A stretch of 64,000 bases of DNA from Pseudomonas fortuita (GTDB lineage Bacteria; Pseudomonadota; Gammaproteobacteria; Pseudomonadales; Pseudomonadaceae). The notes beneath the pieces are model-generated. The model had not been told where the DNA came from and searched no databases. It saw only the letters and a list, made by a program, of their open reading frames with translations. How positions within the stretch are numbered: position 1 is the stretch's first letter; the number at the start of each line of letters is the position of its first letter. The position numbers were made by a program, and so were the translations under genes. Below are positions 1 through 15,000 of this stretch, piece by piece. The DNA lies in contig NZ_CP114035.2 of the NCBI RefSeq assembly GCF_026898135.2, positions 186,001 through 250,000 of the forward strand, written 5' to 3'.

Positions 1-3000
1 GACCAGCAACCTTCCTTTACTGTGAAAGTAAGCCAGGCGCTGGATCGTCCGTTGACCGTCACTCTGTCGAACGGAGACACCGTGACGATCGAAGCCGGTA
101 AGACCGAAGTCGAGTACAAGACTCCGGCTCAGGGTGATGACGTCTATCACGACGCTGGCTCCATCACCCTCAGCGTTACCGACGCTACCGTTCCAGGTGC
201 CACTTTCGAGAACCTGGCCTTGGGTGGTCCAGCTACCGTTGAGATCTCGGACACTATCAGTGAAGTTGTGGCTAAGCTGACCGCCACCCCTTCGGTGACC
301 GAAGGCGGCGAGATCACCTACACGATCACGCTGACCAACAAAGACGGCCTGCCGATCAACAACCACGGCGCCCTGACCTTCACGCTGAGCGACGGCAAGA
401 CCGTCATCACCGTGCCGGCCAACGGCACCAGCGGTTCGATCACCGTGACTGCTCCGGACAACGTTTACGTTGGCAGCAATACCCCGGTGGTACAGTCGAT
501 CGCAACTGTTGCTGGCGCTGATGTCGGCAAGTTCGAACAGCTGACCCTGGACAAGACGCCGGTCAGCACAACCGTTACCGATGAGCCAGGTACTCCGGGC
601 AACCCAGGCGGCAACAACGAAGGTGACTTGGTCAAAGTAACCATCACTGCCGACCAGACTTCGGTGGCCGAGAACGTCAAACCGACGTTCACCGTGCACA
701 TCAACCAGCCGCTGGAGCACGACCTGGTCGTGACCCTGAGCAACAATGCCACGGTGACCATCAAGGCCGGCGAAACCAGTGCACCGTACGAGCACGCGGC
801 GCAGGGCGATGACGTTTACCAGGATGCTGGCGAAATCACCCTGGGCATCAAGTCGGCGGTAGACGCTACCGGTGCTGCCTTCGAGAACCTGCAGTTGGGT
901 GGTGATGCTTCGGTCAAAGTGACCGACACCATCGACGAAGTGGTAGCCAAGCTGACTGCGACGCCTTCGGTTACCGAAGGCGGCGAGATCACCTACACCA
1001 TCACGCTGACCAACAAAGACGGTCTGCCGATCAACAACCATTCGGCGCTATATTTCAAGCTGACCGATGGCACCACCGTTGTCGTCGCGGCCAACAGCAC
1101 CACCGGCTCGGCCACTGTAACCGCCCCGGATAACGTCTATGTCGGTGCTAACGAGCCGGTGGTCAACGCCATCGACGCGGTCAGCGGCGCGGACGCGTGG
1201 AAGTTTGAAAACCTGAACTTGGACAAGACCCCGGTCAGCACCCAGGTTACCGACGAGCCAGGCACCCCTGGCAACGAAGGTGACATCGTCAAAGTCACCA
1301 TCACCGCTGACCAGGTATCGGTGGCCGAGAACGTCAAACCGACGTTCACCGTGCACATCAACCAGCCTCTGGAGCACGACCTGGTCGTGACCCTGAGCAA
1401 CAATGCCACGGTGACCATCAAGGCCGGCGAAACCAGTGCACCGTACGAGCACGCGGCGCAGGGCGATGACGTTTACCAGGATGCTGGCGAAATCACCCTG
1501 GGCATCAAGTCGGCGGTAGACGCTACCGGTGCTGCCTTTGAGAACCTGCAGTTGGGTGGTGATGCTTCGGTCAAAGTGACCGACACCATCGACGAAGTGG
1601 TAGCCAAGCTGACTGCGACGCCTTCGGTTACCGAAGGTGGCGAGATCACCTACACCATCACGCTGACCAACAAAGACGGTCTGCCGATCAACAACCATTC
1701 GGCGCTATATTTCAAGCTGACCGATGGCACCACCGTTGTCGTCGCGGCCAACAGCACCACGGGCTCGGCCACTGCAACCGCCCCGGATAACGTGTATGTC
1801 GGTACTAACCAGCCGGTGGTCAATGCCATCGATGCTGTCAGCGGCGCGGATGCGTGGAAGTTCGAAAACCTGAATCTGGACAAGACCCCGGTCAGCACCC
1901 AGGTTACCGACGAACCAGGCACCCCAGGCAACGAAGGCGACCTGGTCAAGGTCACCATCACCGCCGACCAGACTTCGGTGGCGGAAAACGTCAAACCGAC
2001 GTTCACTGTGCACATCAACCAGCCGCTGGATCACGACCTGGTTGTGACCCTGAGCAACAACGCGACCGTGACCATCAAGGCGGGCGAAATCAGCGCGCCA
2101 TACACCCACGATGCGCAGGGGGATGACGTCTACAATGATTCGGGCGAAATCAGCCTGGGTATCAAGTCGGCGGTAGACGCCACCGGTGCTACCTTCGAGA
2201 ACCTGGAGCTGGGCGGTGCGGCTACCGTCCAAGTGACAGACACCACCGACGAAGTCGTGGCCAAGCTGACCGCGACGCCTTCGGTCACCGAAGGCGGCGA
2301 GATCACCTACACCATCACGCTGACCAACAAAGACGGCCTGCCGATCAACAACCACGGCGCCCTGAACTTCACGCTGAGCGACGGCAAAACCGTCATTACC
2401 GTGCCGGCCAATGGCACCAGCGGCTCGATTACCGTCACTGCTCCGGACAACGTCTATGTCGGCAGCAATACCCCGGTGGTGCAGTCGATCGCTACCGTTG
2501 CTGGCGCTGACGTCGGAAAATTCGAACAGTTGACACTGGACAAGACCCCGGTCAGCACCACCGTCACTGACGAGCCAGGTACCCCCGGTAACCCAGGCGG
2601 CAATAACGAAGGCGATCTGGTCAAGGTCACCATCACTGCCGACCAGACTTCGGTGGCCGAGAACGTCAAACCGACCTTCACCGTGCACATCAATACCGCT
2701 CTGGCACACGACCTGGTCGTCACCTTGAGCAACAACGCCACAGTCACCATCAAGGCCGGCGAAACCAGCGCGCTTTACGAGCACGCGGCGCAGGGCGACG
2801 ACGTCTATCTGGACGGCGGCGAAATCAGCTTGGGCATCAAGTCGGCTGTGGACGTTGATGGTCGTACCTTCGAAAACCTGGAGTTGGGCGGCGATGCTTC
2901 GGTCAAAGTGACCGACACCATCGACGAGGTTGTGGCCAAGTTGACCGCAAGCCAGTCGGTCACCGAAGGCGGCGAGATCACCTACACCATCACGCTGACC

Positions 3001-6000
3001 AACAAAGATGGCCTGCCGATCAATAACCACTCGGAGCTGTACTTCAAGCTGACCGATGGCACCACTGTCATCGTGCCCGCCAACAGCACCACCGGTTCGG
3101 CCACTGCAACCGCGCCGGATAACGTCTATGTCGGCGCTAACGAGCCGGTGGTCAACGCCATCGACGCGGTCAGCGGCGCGGACGCGTGGAAGTTTGAAAA
3201 CCTGAATCTGGACAAGACTCCGGTCAGCACCCAGGTTACTGACGAGCCAGGCACCCCTGGCAACGAAGGTGACATCGTCAAAGTCACCATCACCGCTGAC
3301 CAGGCATCGGTGGCCGAGAACGTTAAACCGACCTTCACCGTGCACATCAACACCGCCCTGGCCCACGACCTGGTCGTGACCCTGAGCAACAATGCCACGG
3401 TGACCATCAAGGCAGGCGAAACCAGTGCACCGTACGAGCACGCGGCGCAGGGCGATGACGTTTACCAGGATGCTGGCGAAATCACCCTGGGCATCAAGTC
3501 GGCGGTAGACGCTACCGGTGCTGCCTTCGAGAACCTGCAGTTGGGCGGCGATGCTTCGGTCAAAGTGACCGACACCATCGACGAGGTTGTGGCCAAGTTG
3601 ACCGCAAGCCAGTCGGTCACCGAAGGCGGCGAGATCACCTACACCATCACGCTGACCAACAAAGACGGTCTGCCGATCAATAACCACTCGGAGCTGTACT
3701 TCAAGCTGACCGATGGCACCACTGTCATCGTGCCCGCCAACAGCACCACCGGTTCGGCCACTGCGACCGCGCCGGATAACGTCTATGTCGGTGCTAATGA
3801 GCCGGTGGTCAACGCCATCGACGCGGTCAGCGGCGCGGACGCGTGGAAGTTTGAAAATCTGAACCTGGACAAGACCCCGGTCAGCACCCAGGTTACCGAC
3901 GAGCCAGGCACCCCAGGCAACGAAGGCGATATCGTCAAGGTCACCATCACGGCCGACCAAACTTCGGTGGCCGAGAACGTCAAACCGACCTTCACCGTGC
4001 ACATCAACACCGCCCTGGCCCACGACTTGGTCGTGACCCTGAGCAACAACGCAGTTGTAACCATCAAGGCCGGTCAGACCTCGAGCGAGCCGTATGCTCA
4101 CGACGCGCAGGGTGACGACGTTTACCAGGATGCTGGCGAAATCACCCTGGGCATCAAGTCGGCGGTAGACGCTACCGGTGCTGCTTTCGAGAACCTGCAG
4201 TTGGGTGGTGATGCTTCGGTCAAAGTGACCGACACCATCGACGAGGTTGTGGCCAAGTTGACCGCAAGCCAGTCGGTCACCGAAGGCGGCGAGATCACCT
4301 ACACCATCACGCTGACCAACAAAGACGGTCTGCCGATCAATAACCACTCGGAGCTGTATTTCAAGCTGACCGATGGCACCACTGTCATCGTGCCCGCCAA
4401 CAGCACCACCGGTTCGGCCACTGCGACCGCGCCGGATAACGTCTATGTCGGTGCTAACGAGCCGGTGGTCAACGCCATCGACGCGGTCAGCGGCGCGGAC
4501 GCGTGGAAGTTTGAAAATCTGAACCTGGACAAGACCCCGGTCAGCACCCAGGTTACCGACGAGCCAGGCACCCCAGGCAACGAAGGCGATATCGTCAAGG
4601 TCACCATCACGGCCGACCAAACTTCGGTGGCCGAGAACGTCAAACCGACCTTCACCGTGCACATCAACACCGCCCTGGCCCACGACCTGGTCGTGACCCT
4701 GAGCAACAACGCGGTTGTAACCATCAAGGCCGGTCAGACCTCGAGCGAGCCGTATGCTCACGACGCGCAGGGTGACGACGTTTACCAGGATGCTGGCGAA
4801 ATCACCCTGGGCATCAAGTCGGCGGTAGACGCTACCGGTGCTGCCTTCGAGAACCTGCAGTTGGGTGGTGATGCTTCGGTCAAAGTGACCGACACCATCG
4901 ACGAGGTTGTGGCCAAGTTGACCGCAAGCCAGTCGGTCACCGAAGGCGGCGAGATCACCTACACCATCACGCTGACCAACAAAGACGGTCTGCCGATCAA
5001 TAACCACTCGGAGCTGTATTTCAAGCTGACCGATGGCACCACTGTCATCGTGCCCGCCAACAGCACCACCGGTTCGGCCACTGCGACCGCGCCGGATAAC
5101 GTCTATGTCGGTGCTAACGAGCCGGTGGTCAACGCCATCGACGCGGTCAGCGGCGCGGACGCGTGGAAGTTTGAAAACCTGAACCTGGACAAGACCCCGG
5201 TCAGCACCCAGGTTACCGACGAGCCAGGCACCCCAGGCAACGAAGGCGATATCGTCAAGGTCACCATCACGGCCGACCAGACTTCTGTGGCCGAGAACGT
5301 CAAACCGACCTTCACCGTGCACATCAACACCGCCCTGGCCCACGACCTGGTCGTGACCCTGAGCAACAACGCGGTTGTAACCATCAAGGCCGGTCAGACC
5401 TCGAGCGAGCCGTATGCTCACGACGCGCAGGGTGACGACGTTTACCAGGATGCTGGCGAAATCACCCTGGGCATCAAGTCGGCGGTAGACGCTACCGGTG
5501 CTGCCTTCGAGAACCTGCAGTTGGGTGGTGATGCTTCGGTCAAGGTGACCGACACCATTGACGAGGTTGTGGCCAAGTTGACTGCGACCCCTTCGGTGAC
5601 CGAAGGCGGCGAGATCACCTACACCATCACGCTGACCAACAAAGACGGTCTGCCGATCAATAACCACTCGGAGCTGTATTTCAAGCTGACCGATGGCACC
5701 ACTGTCATCGTGCCCGCCAACAGCACCACCGGTTCGGCCACTGCGACCGCGACGGATAACGTCTATGTCGGTGCTAACGAGCCGGTGGTCAACGCCATCG
5801 ACGCGGTCAGCGGCGCGGACGCGTGGAAGTTCGAGAACCTGACCCTGGATAAGACCGAGGTCAGCACCAGCGTTACGGATGAGCCTTCCGGGCAGGGTGA
5901 CCTGGTGAAGGTCAGCATTACGCCGGTCACCGACACGGTGAACGAGGCGACTGCGCCGACCTTCAAGCTCACCCTGAACCAGGCCATCGATAAACCGCTG

Positions 6001-9000
6001 ACCGTGCTGCTGAGCACCGGTGAAACCGTGGTGTTCGCTGCTGGCGAGACCACCAAGACCATCTCGGCGCCTGCCCAGGGCGACGATGTGTTCATCGACA
6101 AGGGCCAGATCACCGTCAGCATCGACAAGGCCACCGTCACCGGTGCGCCGCTGGAAAACCTGCAGATCGGCGACCCGGCCACTGTCAACGTGACCGACAC
6201 CATCAGCAAAGTCACCGCTGTCCTGTCGGTGGACAACACCGCTGTGGTGGAAGGTGGCAAGATCACCTACACCGTCACCCTGATCAGTGAAGACACCAAG
6301 CTGCCAGTGACTGGCCACGGTGGTGTGACCGTTACCTTGACCGGTGGCACTCAGGTGACCATCAACCCAGGCTCGGCCACCGGCACCGTGGAAATCACCG
6401 CGCCGAACGACCTGTACGCGGGCGGCCAGGACGCAATTACCAAGTCGATCACCGGTATCGAAGTCACCGGCGACACCAAGTTCGAAAACCTGGTGACCGA
6501 CAAGACCCCGGTCACCACTACCATCAGCGACGAGCCGAACGGCAGCGACAACCTGGTGAAAGTCAGCATCACGCCGGTCACCGACACGGTGAACGAAGCG
6601 ACTGCGCCGACCTTCAAGCTCACCCTGAACCAGGCCATCGATAAACCGCTGACCGTGCTGCTGAGCACTGGTGAAACCGTGGTGTTCGCCGCTGGCGAGA
6701 CCACCAAGACCGTTTCGGCGCCAGCCCAGGGCGATGACGTGTTCATCGACAAGGGCCAGATCACCGTCAGCATCGACAAGGCCACCGTCACCGGTGCGCC
6801 GCTGGAGAACCTGCAGATCGGTACCCCGGCGACTGTTCAGGTCACCGACACCATCAGCAAAGTCACCGCTGTCCTGTCGGTGGACAACACCGCTGTAGTC
6901 GAAGGTGGCAAGATCACCTACACCGTGAGCCTGATCAGCGAAGACACCAAGCTGCCAGTGACCGGCCACGGTGGTGTGACCGTGACCCTGACTGGCGGCA
7001 CGGTCGTGACTATCCCGGCCGGCTCGGCCTCGGGTACCGCCTTCGTCACTGCACCGAACGACCTGTATGCCGGTGGCCAGCCTGCGATCACCAAGTCGAT
7101 CACTGACATTTCGGTCACCGGCGACACCAAGTTCGAGAACCTGGTGACCGACAAGACCCCGGTCACCACTACCGTCAGCGACGAGCCGAACGGCAGCGAC
7201 AACCTGGTTAAGGTCAGCATCACTCCGGTCACCGAGTCGGTGAACGAAGCCACTGCACCAACCTTTAACGTCACCCTGAACCAAGCGCTGGACAAGGCGC
7301 TCACCGTTGTCCTGAGTACTGGCGAAACCGTGGTGTTCGCCGCTGGCGAGACCACCAAGACCGTTTCGGCGCCAGCCCAGGGCGATGACGTGTTCATCGA
7401 CAAGGGCCAGATCACCGTCAGCATCGACAAGGCCACCGTTACCGGTGCGCCGCTGGAAAACCTGCAGATCGGTACCCCGGCGACCGTTCAGGTCACCGAC
7501 ACCATCAGCAAAGTCACCGCTGTCCTGTCCGTGGACAACACCGCTGTGGTGGAAGGTGGCAAGATCACCTACACCGTCACCCTGATCAGTGAAGACACCA
7601 AGCTGCCAGTGACTGGCCACGGTGGTGTGACCGTTACCTTGACCGGTGGCACTCAGGTGACCATCAACCCAGGCTCGGCCACCGGCACCGTGGAAATCAC
7701 CGCGCCGAACGACCTGTACGCGGGCGGCCAGGACGCAATTACCAAGTCGATCACCGGTATCGAAGTCACCGGCGACACCAAGTTCGAGAACCTGGTGACC
7801 GACAAGACCCCGGTCACCACTACCGTCAGCGACGAGCCAAACGGTGCGGGTAACCTGGTGAAAGTCAGCATCACGCCGGTCACCGACACGGTGAACGAAG
7901 CGACTGCGCCGACCTTCAAGCTCACCCTGAACCAGGCCATCGATAAACCGCTGACCGTGCTGCTGAGCACCGGTGAAACCGTGGTGTTCGCTGCTGGCGA
8001 GACCACCAAGACCATCTCGGCGCCTGCCCAGGGCGACGACGTGTTCATCGACAAGGGCCAGATCACCGTCAGCATCGACAAGGCCACCGTCACCGGTGCG
8101 CCGCTGGAAAACCTGCAGATCGGCGACCCAGCCACTGTCAACGTGACCGACACCATCAGCAAAGTCACCGCCGTCCTGTCGGTGGACAACACTGCTGTGG
8201 TGGAAGGCGGCAAGATCACCTACACCGTGACCCTGATCAGTGAAGACACCAAGCTGCCAGTGACTGGCCACGGTGGTGTGACCGTGACCTTGACCGGTGG
8301 CACTCAGGTGACCATCAACCCAGGCTCGGCCACCGGCACCGTGGAAATCACCGCGCCGAACGACCTGTACGCGGGCGGCCAGGACGCAATTACCAAGTCG
8401 ATCACCGGTATCGAAGTCACCGGCGACACCAAGTTCGAAAACCTGGTGACCGACAAGACCCCGGTCACCACTACCGTCAGCGACGAGCCAAACGGTGCGG
8501 GTAACCTGGTGAAAGTCAGCATCACGCCGGTCACCGACACGGTGAACGAAGCGACTGCGCCGACCTTCAAGCTCACCCTGAACCAGGCCATCGATAAACC
8601 GCTGACCGTGCTGCTGAGCACCGGTGAAACCGTGGTGTTCGCTGCTGGCGAGACCACCAAGACCATCTCGGCGCCTGCCCAGGGCGACGACGTGTTCATC
8701 GACAAGGGCCAGATCACCGTCAGCATCGACAAGGCCACCGTCACCGGTGCGCCGCTGGAAAACCTGCAGATCGGCGACCCAGCCACTGTCAACGTGACCG
8801 ACACCATCAGCAAAGTCACCGCCGTCCTGTCGGTGGACAACACTGCTGTGGTGGAAGGCGGCAAGATCACCTACACCGTGACCCTGATCAGTGAAGACAC
8901 CAAGCTGCCAGTGACTGGCCACGGTGGTGTGACCGTGACCTTGACCGGTGGCACTCAGGTGACCATCAACCCAGGCTCGGCCACCGGCACCGTGGAAATC

Positions 9001-12000
9001 ACCGCGCCGAACGACCTGTACGCGGGCGGCCAGGACGCAATTACCAAGTCGATCACCGGTATCGAAGTCACCGGCGACACCAAGTTCGAAAACCTGGTGA
9101 CCGACAAGACCCCGGTCACCACTACCGTCAGCGACGAGCCAAACGGTGCGGGTAACCTGGTGAAAGTCAGCATCACGCCGGTCACCGACACGGTGAACGA
9201 AGCGACTGCGCCGACCTTCAAGCTCACCCTGAACCAGGCCATCGATAAACCGCTGACCGTGCTGCTGAGCACCGGTGAAACCGTGGTGTTCGCTGCTGGC
9301 GAGACCACCAAGACCATCTCGGCGCCGGCCCAAGGCGATGACGTCTTTGTTGATAAAGGCACCATCACCGTTAGCATCGACAAGGCCACCGTCACCGGTG
9401 CGCCGCTGGAAAACCTGCAGATCGGCGACCCGGCGACCGTTCAGGTCACCGACACCATCAGCAAAGTCACCGCTGTCCTGTCGGTGGACAACACCGCTGT
9501 GGTGGAAGGTGGCAAGATCACCTACACCGTGACCCTGATCAGTGAAGACACCAAGCTGCCAGTGACTGGCCACGGCGGTGTGACCGTGACCCTGACTGGC
9601 GGCACAGTCGTGACTATTCCGGCCGGCTCGGCCTCTGGTACCGCCTTCGTCACTGCACCGAACGACCTGTTCACCGGTGGCCAGCCTGCGATCACCAAGT
9701 CGATCACCGACATTTCGGTCACCGGCGACACCAAGTTCGAGAACCTGGTGACCGACAAGACCCCAGTGACTACTACCGTCAGCGATGAGCCAAACGGCAA
9801 CGACAACCTGGTCAAGGTCAGCATCACTCCGGTCACCGAGTCGGTGAACGAAGCCACTGCACCAACCTTTAACGTCACCCTGAACCAAGCGCTGGACAAG
9901 GCGCTCACCGTTGTCCTGAGTACTGGCGAAACCGTGGTGTTCGCTGCTGGCGAGACCACCAAGACCATCTCGGCGCCGGCCCAAGGCGATGACGTCTTTG
10001 TTGATAAAGGCACCATCACCGTTAGCATCGACAAGGCCACCGTCACCGGTGCGCCGCTGGAAAACCTGCAGATCGGCGACCCGGCCACTGTCAACGTGAC
10101 CGACACCATCAGCAAAGTCACCGCTGTCCTGTCGGTGGACAACACTGCTGTGGTCGAAGGCGGCAAGATCACCTACACCGTGACCCTGATCAGTGAAGAC
10201 ACCAAGCTGCCAGTGACCGGCCACGGTGGTGTGACCGTTACCTTGACCGGTGGCACTCAGGTGACCATCAACCCAGGCTCGGCCACCGGCACCGTGGAAA
10301 TCACCGCGCCGAACGACCTGTACGCGGGCGGCCAGGACGCAATTACCAAGTCGATCACCGGTATCGAAGTCACCGGCGACACCAAGTTCGAGAACCTGGT
10401 GACCGACAAGACCCCGGTCACCACGACCGTCAGCGATGAGCCGAACGGCAACGACAACCTGGTCAAGGTCAGCATCACTCCGGTCACCGAGTCGGTGAAC
10501 GAAGCCACTGCACCAACCTTTAACGTCACCCTGAACCAAGCGCTGGACAAGGCGCTCACCGTTGTCCTGAGTACTGGCGAAACCGTGGTGTTCGCTGCTG
10601 GCGAGACTACCAAGACCATCTCGGCGCCTGCCCAGGGCGATGACGTCTTTGTTGATAAAGGCACCATCACCGTCAGCATCGACAAGGCCACCGTTACCGG
10701 TGCTCCGCTGGAGAACCTGCAGATCGGTACCCCGGCCACTGTCAACGTGACCGACACCATCAGCAAAGTCACCGCTGTCCTGTCGGTGGACAACACTGCT
10801 GTGGTCGAAGGTGGCAAGATCACCTACACCGTCACCCTGATCAGTGAAGACACCAAGCTGCCAGTGACTGGCCACGGTGGTGTGACCGTTACCTTGACCG
10901 GTGGCACTCAGGTCACCATCAACCCAGGCTCGGCCACCGGCACTGTGGAAATCACCGCGCCGAACGACCTGTACGCGGGCGGCCAGGACGCAATTACCAA
11001 GTCGATCACCGGTATCGAAGTCACCGGCGACACCAAGTTCGAGAACCTGGTGACCGACAAGACCCCGGTCACCACTACCGTCAGCGATGAGCCAAACGGC
11101 AACGACAACCTGGTCAAGGTCAGCATCACGCCGGTCACCGAGTCGGTGAACGAAGCCACTGCACCAACCTTTAACGTCACCCTGAACCAAGCGCTGGACA
11201 AGGCGCTCACCGTTGTCCTGAGTACTGGCGAAACCGTGGTGTTCGCAGCTGGCGAGACCACCAAGACCATTTCGGCGCCTGCCCAGGGCGATGACGTCTT
11301 TGTTGATAAAGGCACCATCACCGTCAGCATCGACAAGGCCACCGTTACCGGTGCTCCGCTGGAGAACCTGCAGATCGGTACCCCGGCCACTGTCAACGTG
11401 ACCGACACCATCAGCAAAGTCACCGCTGTCCTGTCGGTGGACAACACCGCTGTGGTGGAAGGTGGCAAGATCACCTACACCGTGACCCTGATCAGTGAAG
11501 ACACCAAGCTGCCAGTGACCGGCCACGGCGGTGTGACCGTGACCCTGACTGGCGGCACAGTCGTGACTATTCCGGCCGGCTCGGCCTCGGGTACCGCCTT
11601 CGTCACTGCACCGAACGACCTGTTCACCGGTGGCCAGCCTGCGATCACCAAGTCGATCACCGACATTTCGGTCACCGGCGACACCAAGTTCGAGAACCTG
11701 GTGACCGACAAGACCCCGGTCACCACTACCGTCAGCGATGAGCCAAACGGCAACGACAACCTGGTCAAGGTCAGCATCACGCCGGTCACCGAGTCGGTGA
11801 ACGAAGCCACTGCACCAACCTTTAACGTCACCCTGAACCAAGCGCTGGACAAGGCGCTCACCGTTGTCCTGAGTACTGGCGAAACCGTGGTGTTCGCAGC
11901 TGGCGAGACCACCAAGACCATTTCGGCGCCTGCCCAGGGCGATGACGTCTTTGTTGATAAAGGCACCATCACCGTCAGCATCGACAAGGCCACCGTTACC

Positions 12001-15000
12001 GGTGCTCCGCTGGAGAACCTGCAGATCGGTACCCCGGCCACTGTCAACGTGACCGACACCATCAGCAAAGTCACCGCTGTCCTGTCGGTGGACAACACCG
12101 CTGTGGTGGAAGGTGGCAAGATCACCTACACCGTGACCCTGATCAGTGAAGACACCAAGCTGCCAGTGACCGGCCACGGCGGTGTGACCGTGACCCTGAC
12201 TGGCGGCACAGTCGTGACTATTCCGGCCGGCTCGGCCTCGGGTACCGCCTTCGTCACTGCACCGAACGACCTGTTCACCGGTGGCCAGCCTGCGATCACC
12301 AAGTCGATCACCGACATTTCGGTCACCGGCGACACCAAGTTCGAGAACCTGGTGACCGACAAGACCCCGGTCACCACTACCGTCAGCGATGAGCCAAACG
12401 GCAACGACAACCTGGTCAAGGTCAGCATCACGCCGGTCACCGAGTCGGTGAACGAAGCCACTGCACCAACCTTTAACGTCACCCTGAACCAAGCGCTGGA
12501 CAAGGCGCTCACCGTTGTCCTGAGTACTGGCGAAACCGTGGTGTTCGCAGCTGGCGAGACCACCAAGACCATTTCGGCGCCTGCCCAGGGCGATGACGTC
12601 TTTGTTGATAAAGGCACCATCACCGTCAGCATCGACAAGGCCACCGTTACCGGTGCTCCGCTGGAGAACCTGCAGATCGGTACCCCGGCCACTGTCAACG
12701 TGACCGACACCATCAGCAAAGTCACCGCTGTCCTGTCGGTGGACAACACCGCTGTGGTGGAAGGTGGCAAGATCACCTACACCGTGACCCTGATCAGTGA
12801 AGACACCAAGCTGCCAGTGACCGGCCACGGCGGTGTGACCGTGATCCTGACTGGCGGCACAGTCGTGACTATTCCGGCCGGCTCGGCCTCGGGTACCGCC
12901 TTCGTCACTGCACCGAACGACCTGTACGCGGGCGGCCAGGACGCAATTACCAAGTCGATCACCGGTATCGAAGTCACCGGCGACACCAAGTTCGAGAACC
13001 TGGTGACCGACAAGACCCCAGTGACCACTACCGTCAGCGACGAGCCAAACGGCGCCGGGAACCTGGTGAAAGTCAGCATCACGCCAGTCACCGACACGGT
13101 GAACGAAGCGACTGCCCCGACCTTCAAGGTGACCCTGAACCAGGCCATCGATAAGCCGCTGACCGTGCTGCTGAGCACCGGTGAAACCGTGGTGTTCGCC
13201 GCTGGCGAGACCACCAAGACCGTTTCGGCGCCAGCCCAGGGCGATGACGTGTTCATCGACAAGGGCCAGATCACCGTCAGCATCGACAAGGCCACCGTTA
13301 CCGGTGCGCCGCTGGAAAACCTGCAGATCGGTACCCCGGCGACCGTTCAGGTCACCGACACCATCAGCAAAGTCACCGCCGTCCTGTCGGTGGACAACAC
13401 CGCTGTGGTCGAAGGTGGCAAGATCACCTACACCGTCACCCTGATCAGCGAAGACACCAAGCTGCCAGTGACTGGCCACGGTGGTGTGACCGTTACCTTG
13501 ACCGGTGGCACTCAGGTCACCATCAACCCAGGCTCGGCCACCGGCACTGTGGAAATCACCGCGCCGAACGACCTGTACGCGGGCGGCCAGGACGCAATTA
13601 CCAAGTCGATCACCGGTATCGAAGTCACCGGCGACACCAAGTTCGAGAACCTGGTGACCGACAAGACCCCAGTGACCACTACCGTCAGCGACGAGCCAAA
13701 CGGCGCCGGGAACCTGGTGAAAGTCAGCATCACGCCAGTCACCGACACGGTGAACGAAGCGACTGCCCCGACCTTCAAGGTGACCCTGAACCAGGCCATC
13801 GATAAGCCGCTGACCGTGCTGCTGAGCACCGGTGAAACCGTGGTGTTCGCCGCTGGCGAGACCACCAAGACCGTTTCGGCGCCAGCCCAGGGCGATGACG
13901 TGTTCATCGACAAGGGCCAGATCACCGTCAGCATCGACAAGGCCACCGTTACCGGTGCGCCGCTGGAAAACCTGCAGATCGGTACCCCGGCGACCGTTCA
14001 GGTCACCGACACCATCAGCAAAGTCACCGCCGTCCTGTCGGTGGACAACACCGCTGTGGTCGAAGGTGGCAAGATCACCTACACCGTCACCCTGATCAGC
14101 GAAGACACCAAGCTGCCAGTGACTGGCCACGGTGGTGTGACCGTTACCTTGACCGGTGGCACTCAGGTCACCATCAACCCAGGCTCGGCCACCGGCACTG
14201 TGGAAATCACCGCGCCGAACGACCTGTACGCGGGCGGCCAGGACGCAATTACCAAGTCGATCACCGGTATCGAAGTCACCGGCGACACCAAGTTCGAGAA
14301 CCTGGTGACCGATAAGACGCCAGTGACCACCACTGTCAGCGATGAGCCGAACGGCGCCGGGAATCTGGTGAAAGTCAGCATCACGCCGGTCACCGACACG
14401 GTGAACGAAGCGACTGCGCCGACCTTCAAGGTGACCCTGAACCAGGCCATCGATAAACCGCTGACCGTGCTGCTGAGCACCGGTGAAACCGTGGTGTTCG
14501 CCGCTGGCGAGACCACCAAGACCGTTTCGGCGCCTGCCCAGGGCGATGATGTGTTCATCGACAAGGGCCAGATCACCGTCAGCATCGACAAGGCCACCGT
14601 TACCGGTGCGCCGCTGGAGAACCTGCAGATCGGTACCCCGGCGACCGTTCAGGTCACCGACACCATCAGCAAAGTCACCGCCGTCCTGTCGGTGGACAAC
14701 ACCGCTGTAGTCGAAGGTGGCAAGATCACCTACACCGTGACCCTGATCAGCGAAGACACCAAGCTGCCAGTGACCGGCCACGGCGGTGTGACCGTGACCC
14801 TGACTGGCGGCACAGTCGTGACTATTCCGGCGGGTTCTGCTTCGGGTACCGCCTTCGTCACTGCACCGAACGACCTGTATGCCGGTGGCCAGCCTGCGAT
14901 CACCAAGTCGATCACCGACATTTCGGTCTCGGGTGACACCAAGTTCGAAAACCTGGTGACCGACAAGACCCCAGTGACCACTACCGTCAGCGACGAGCCA

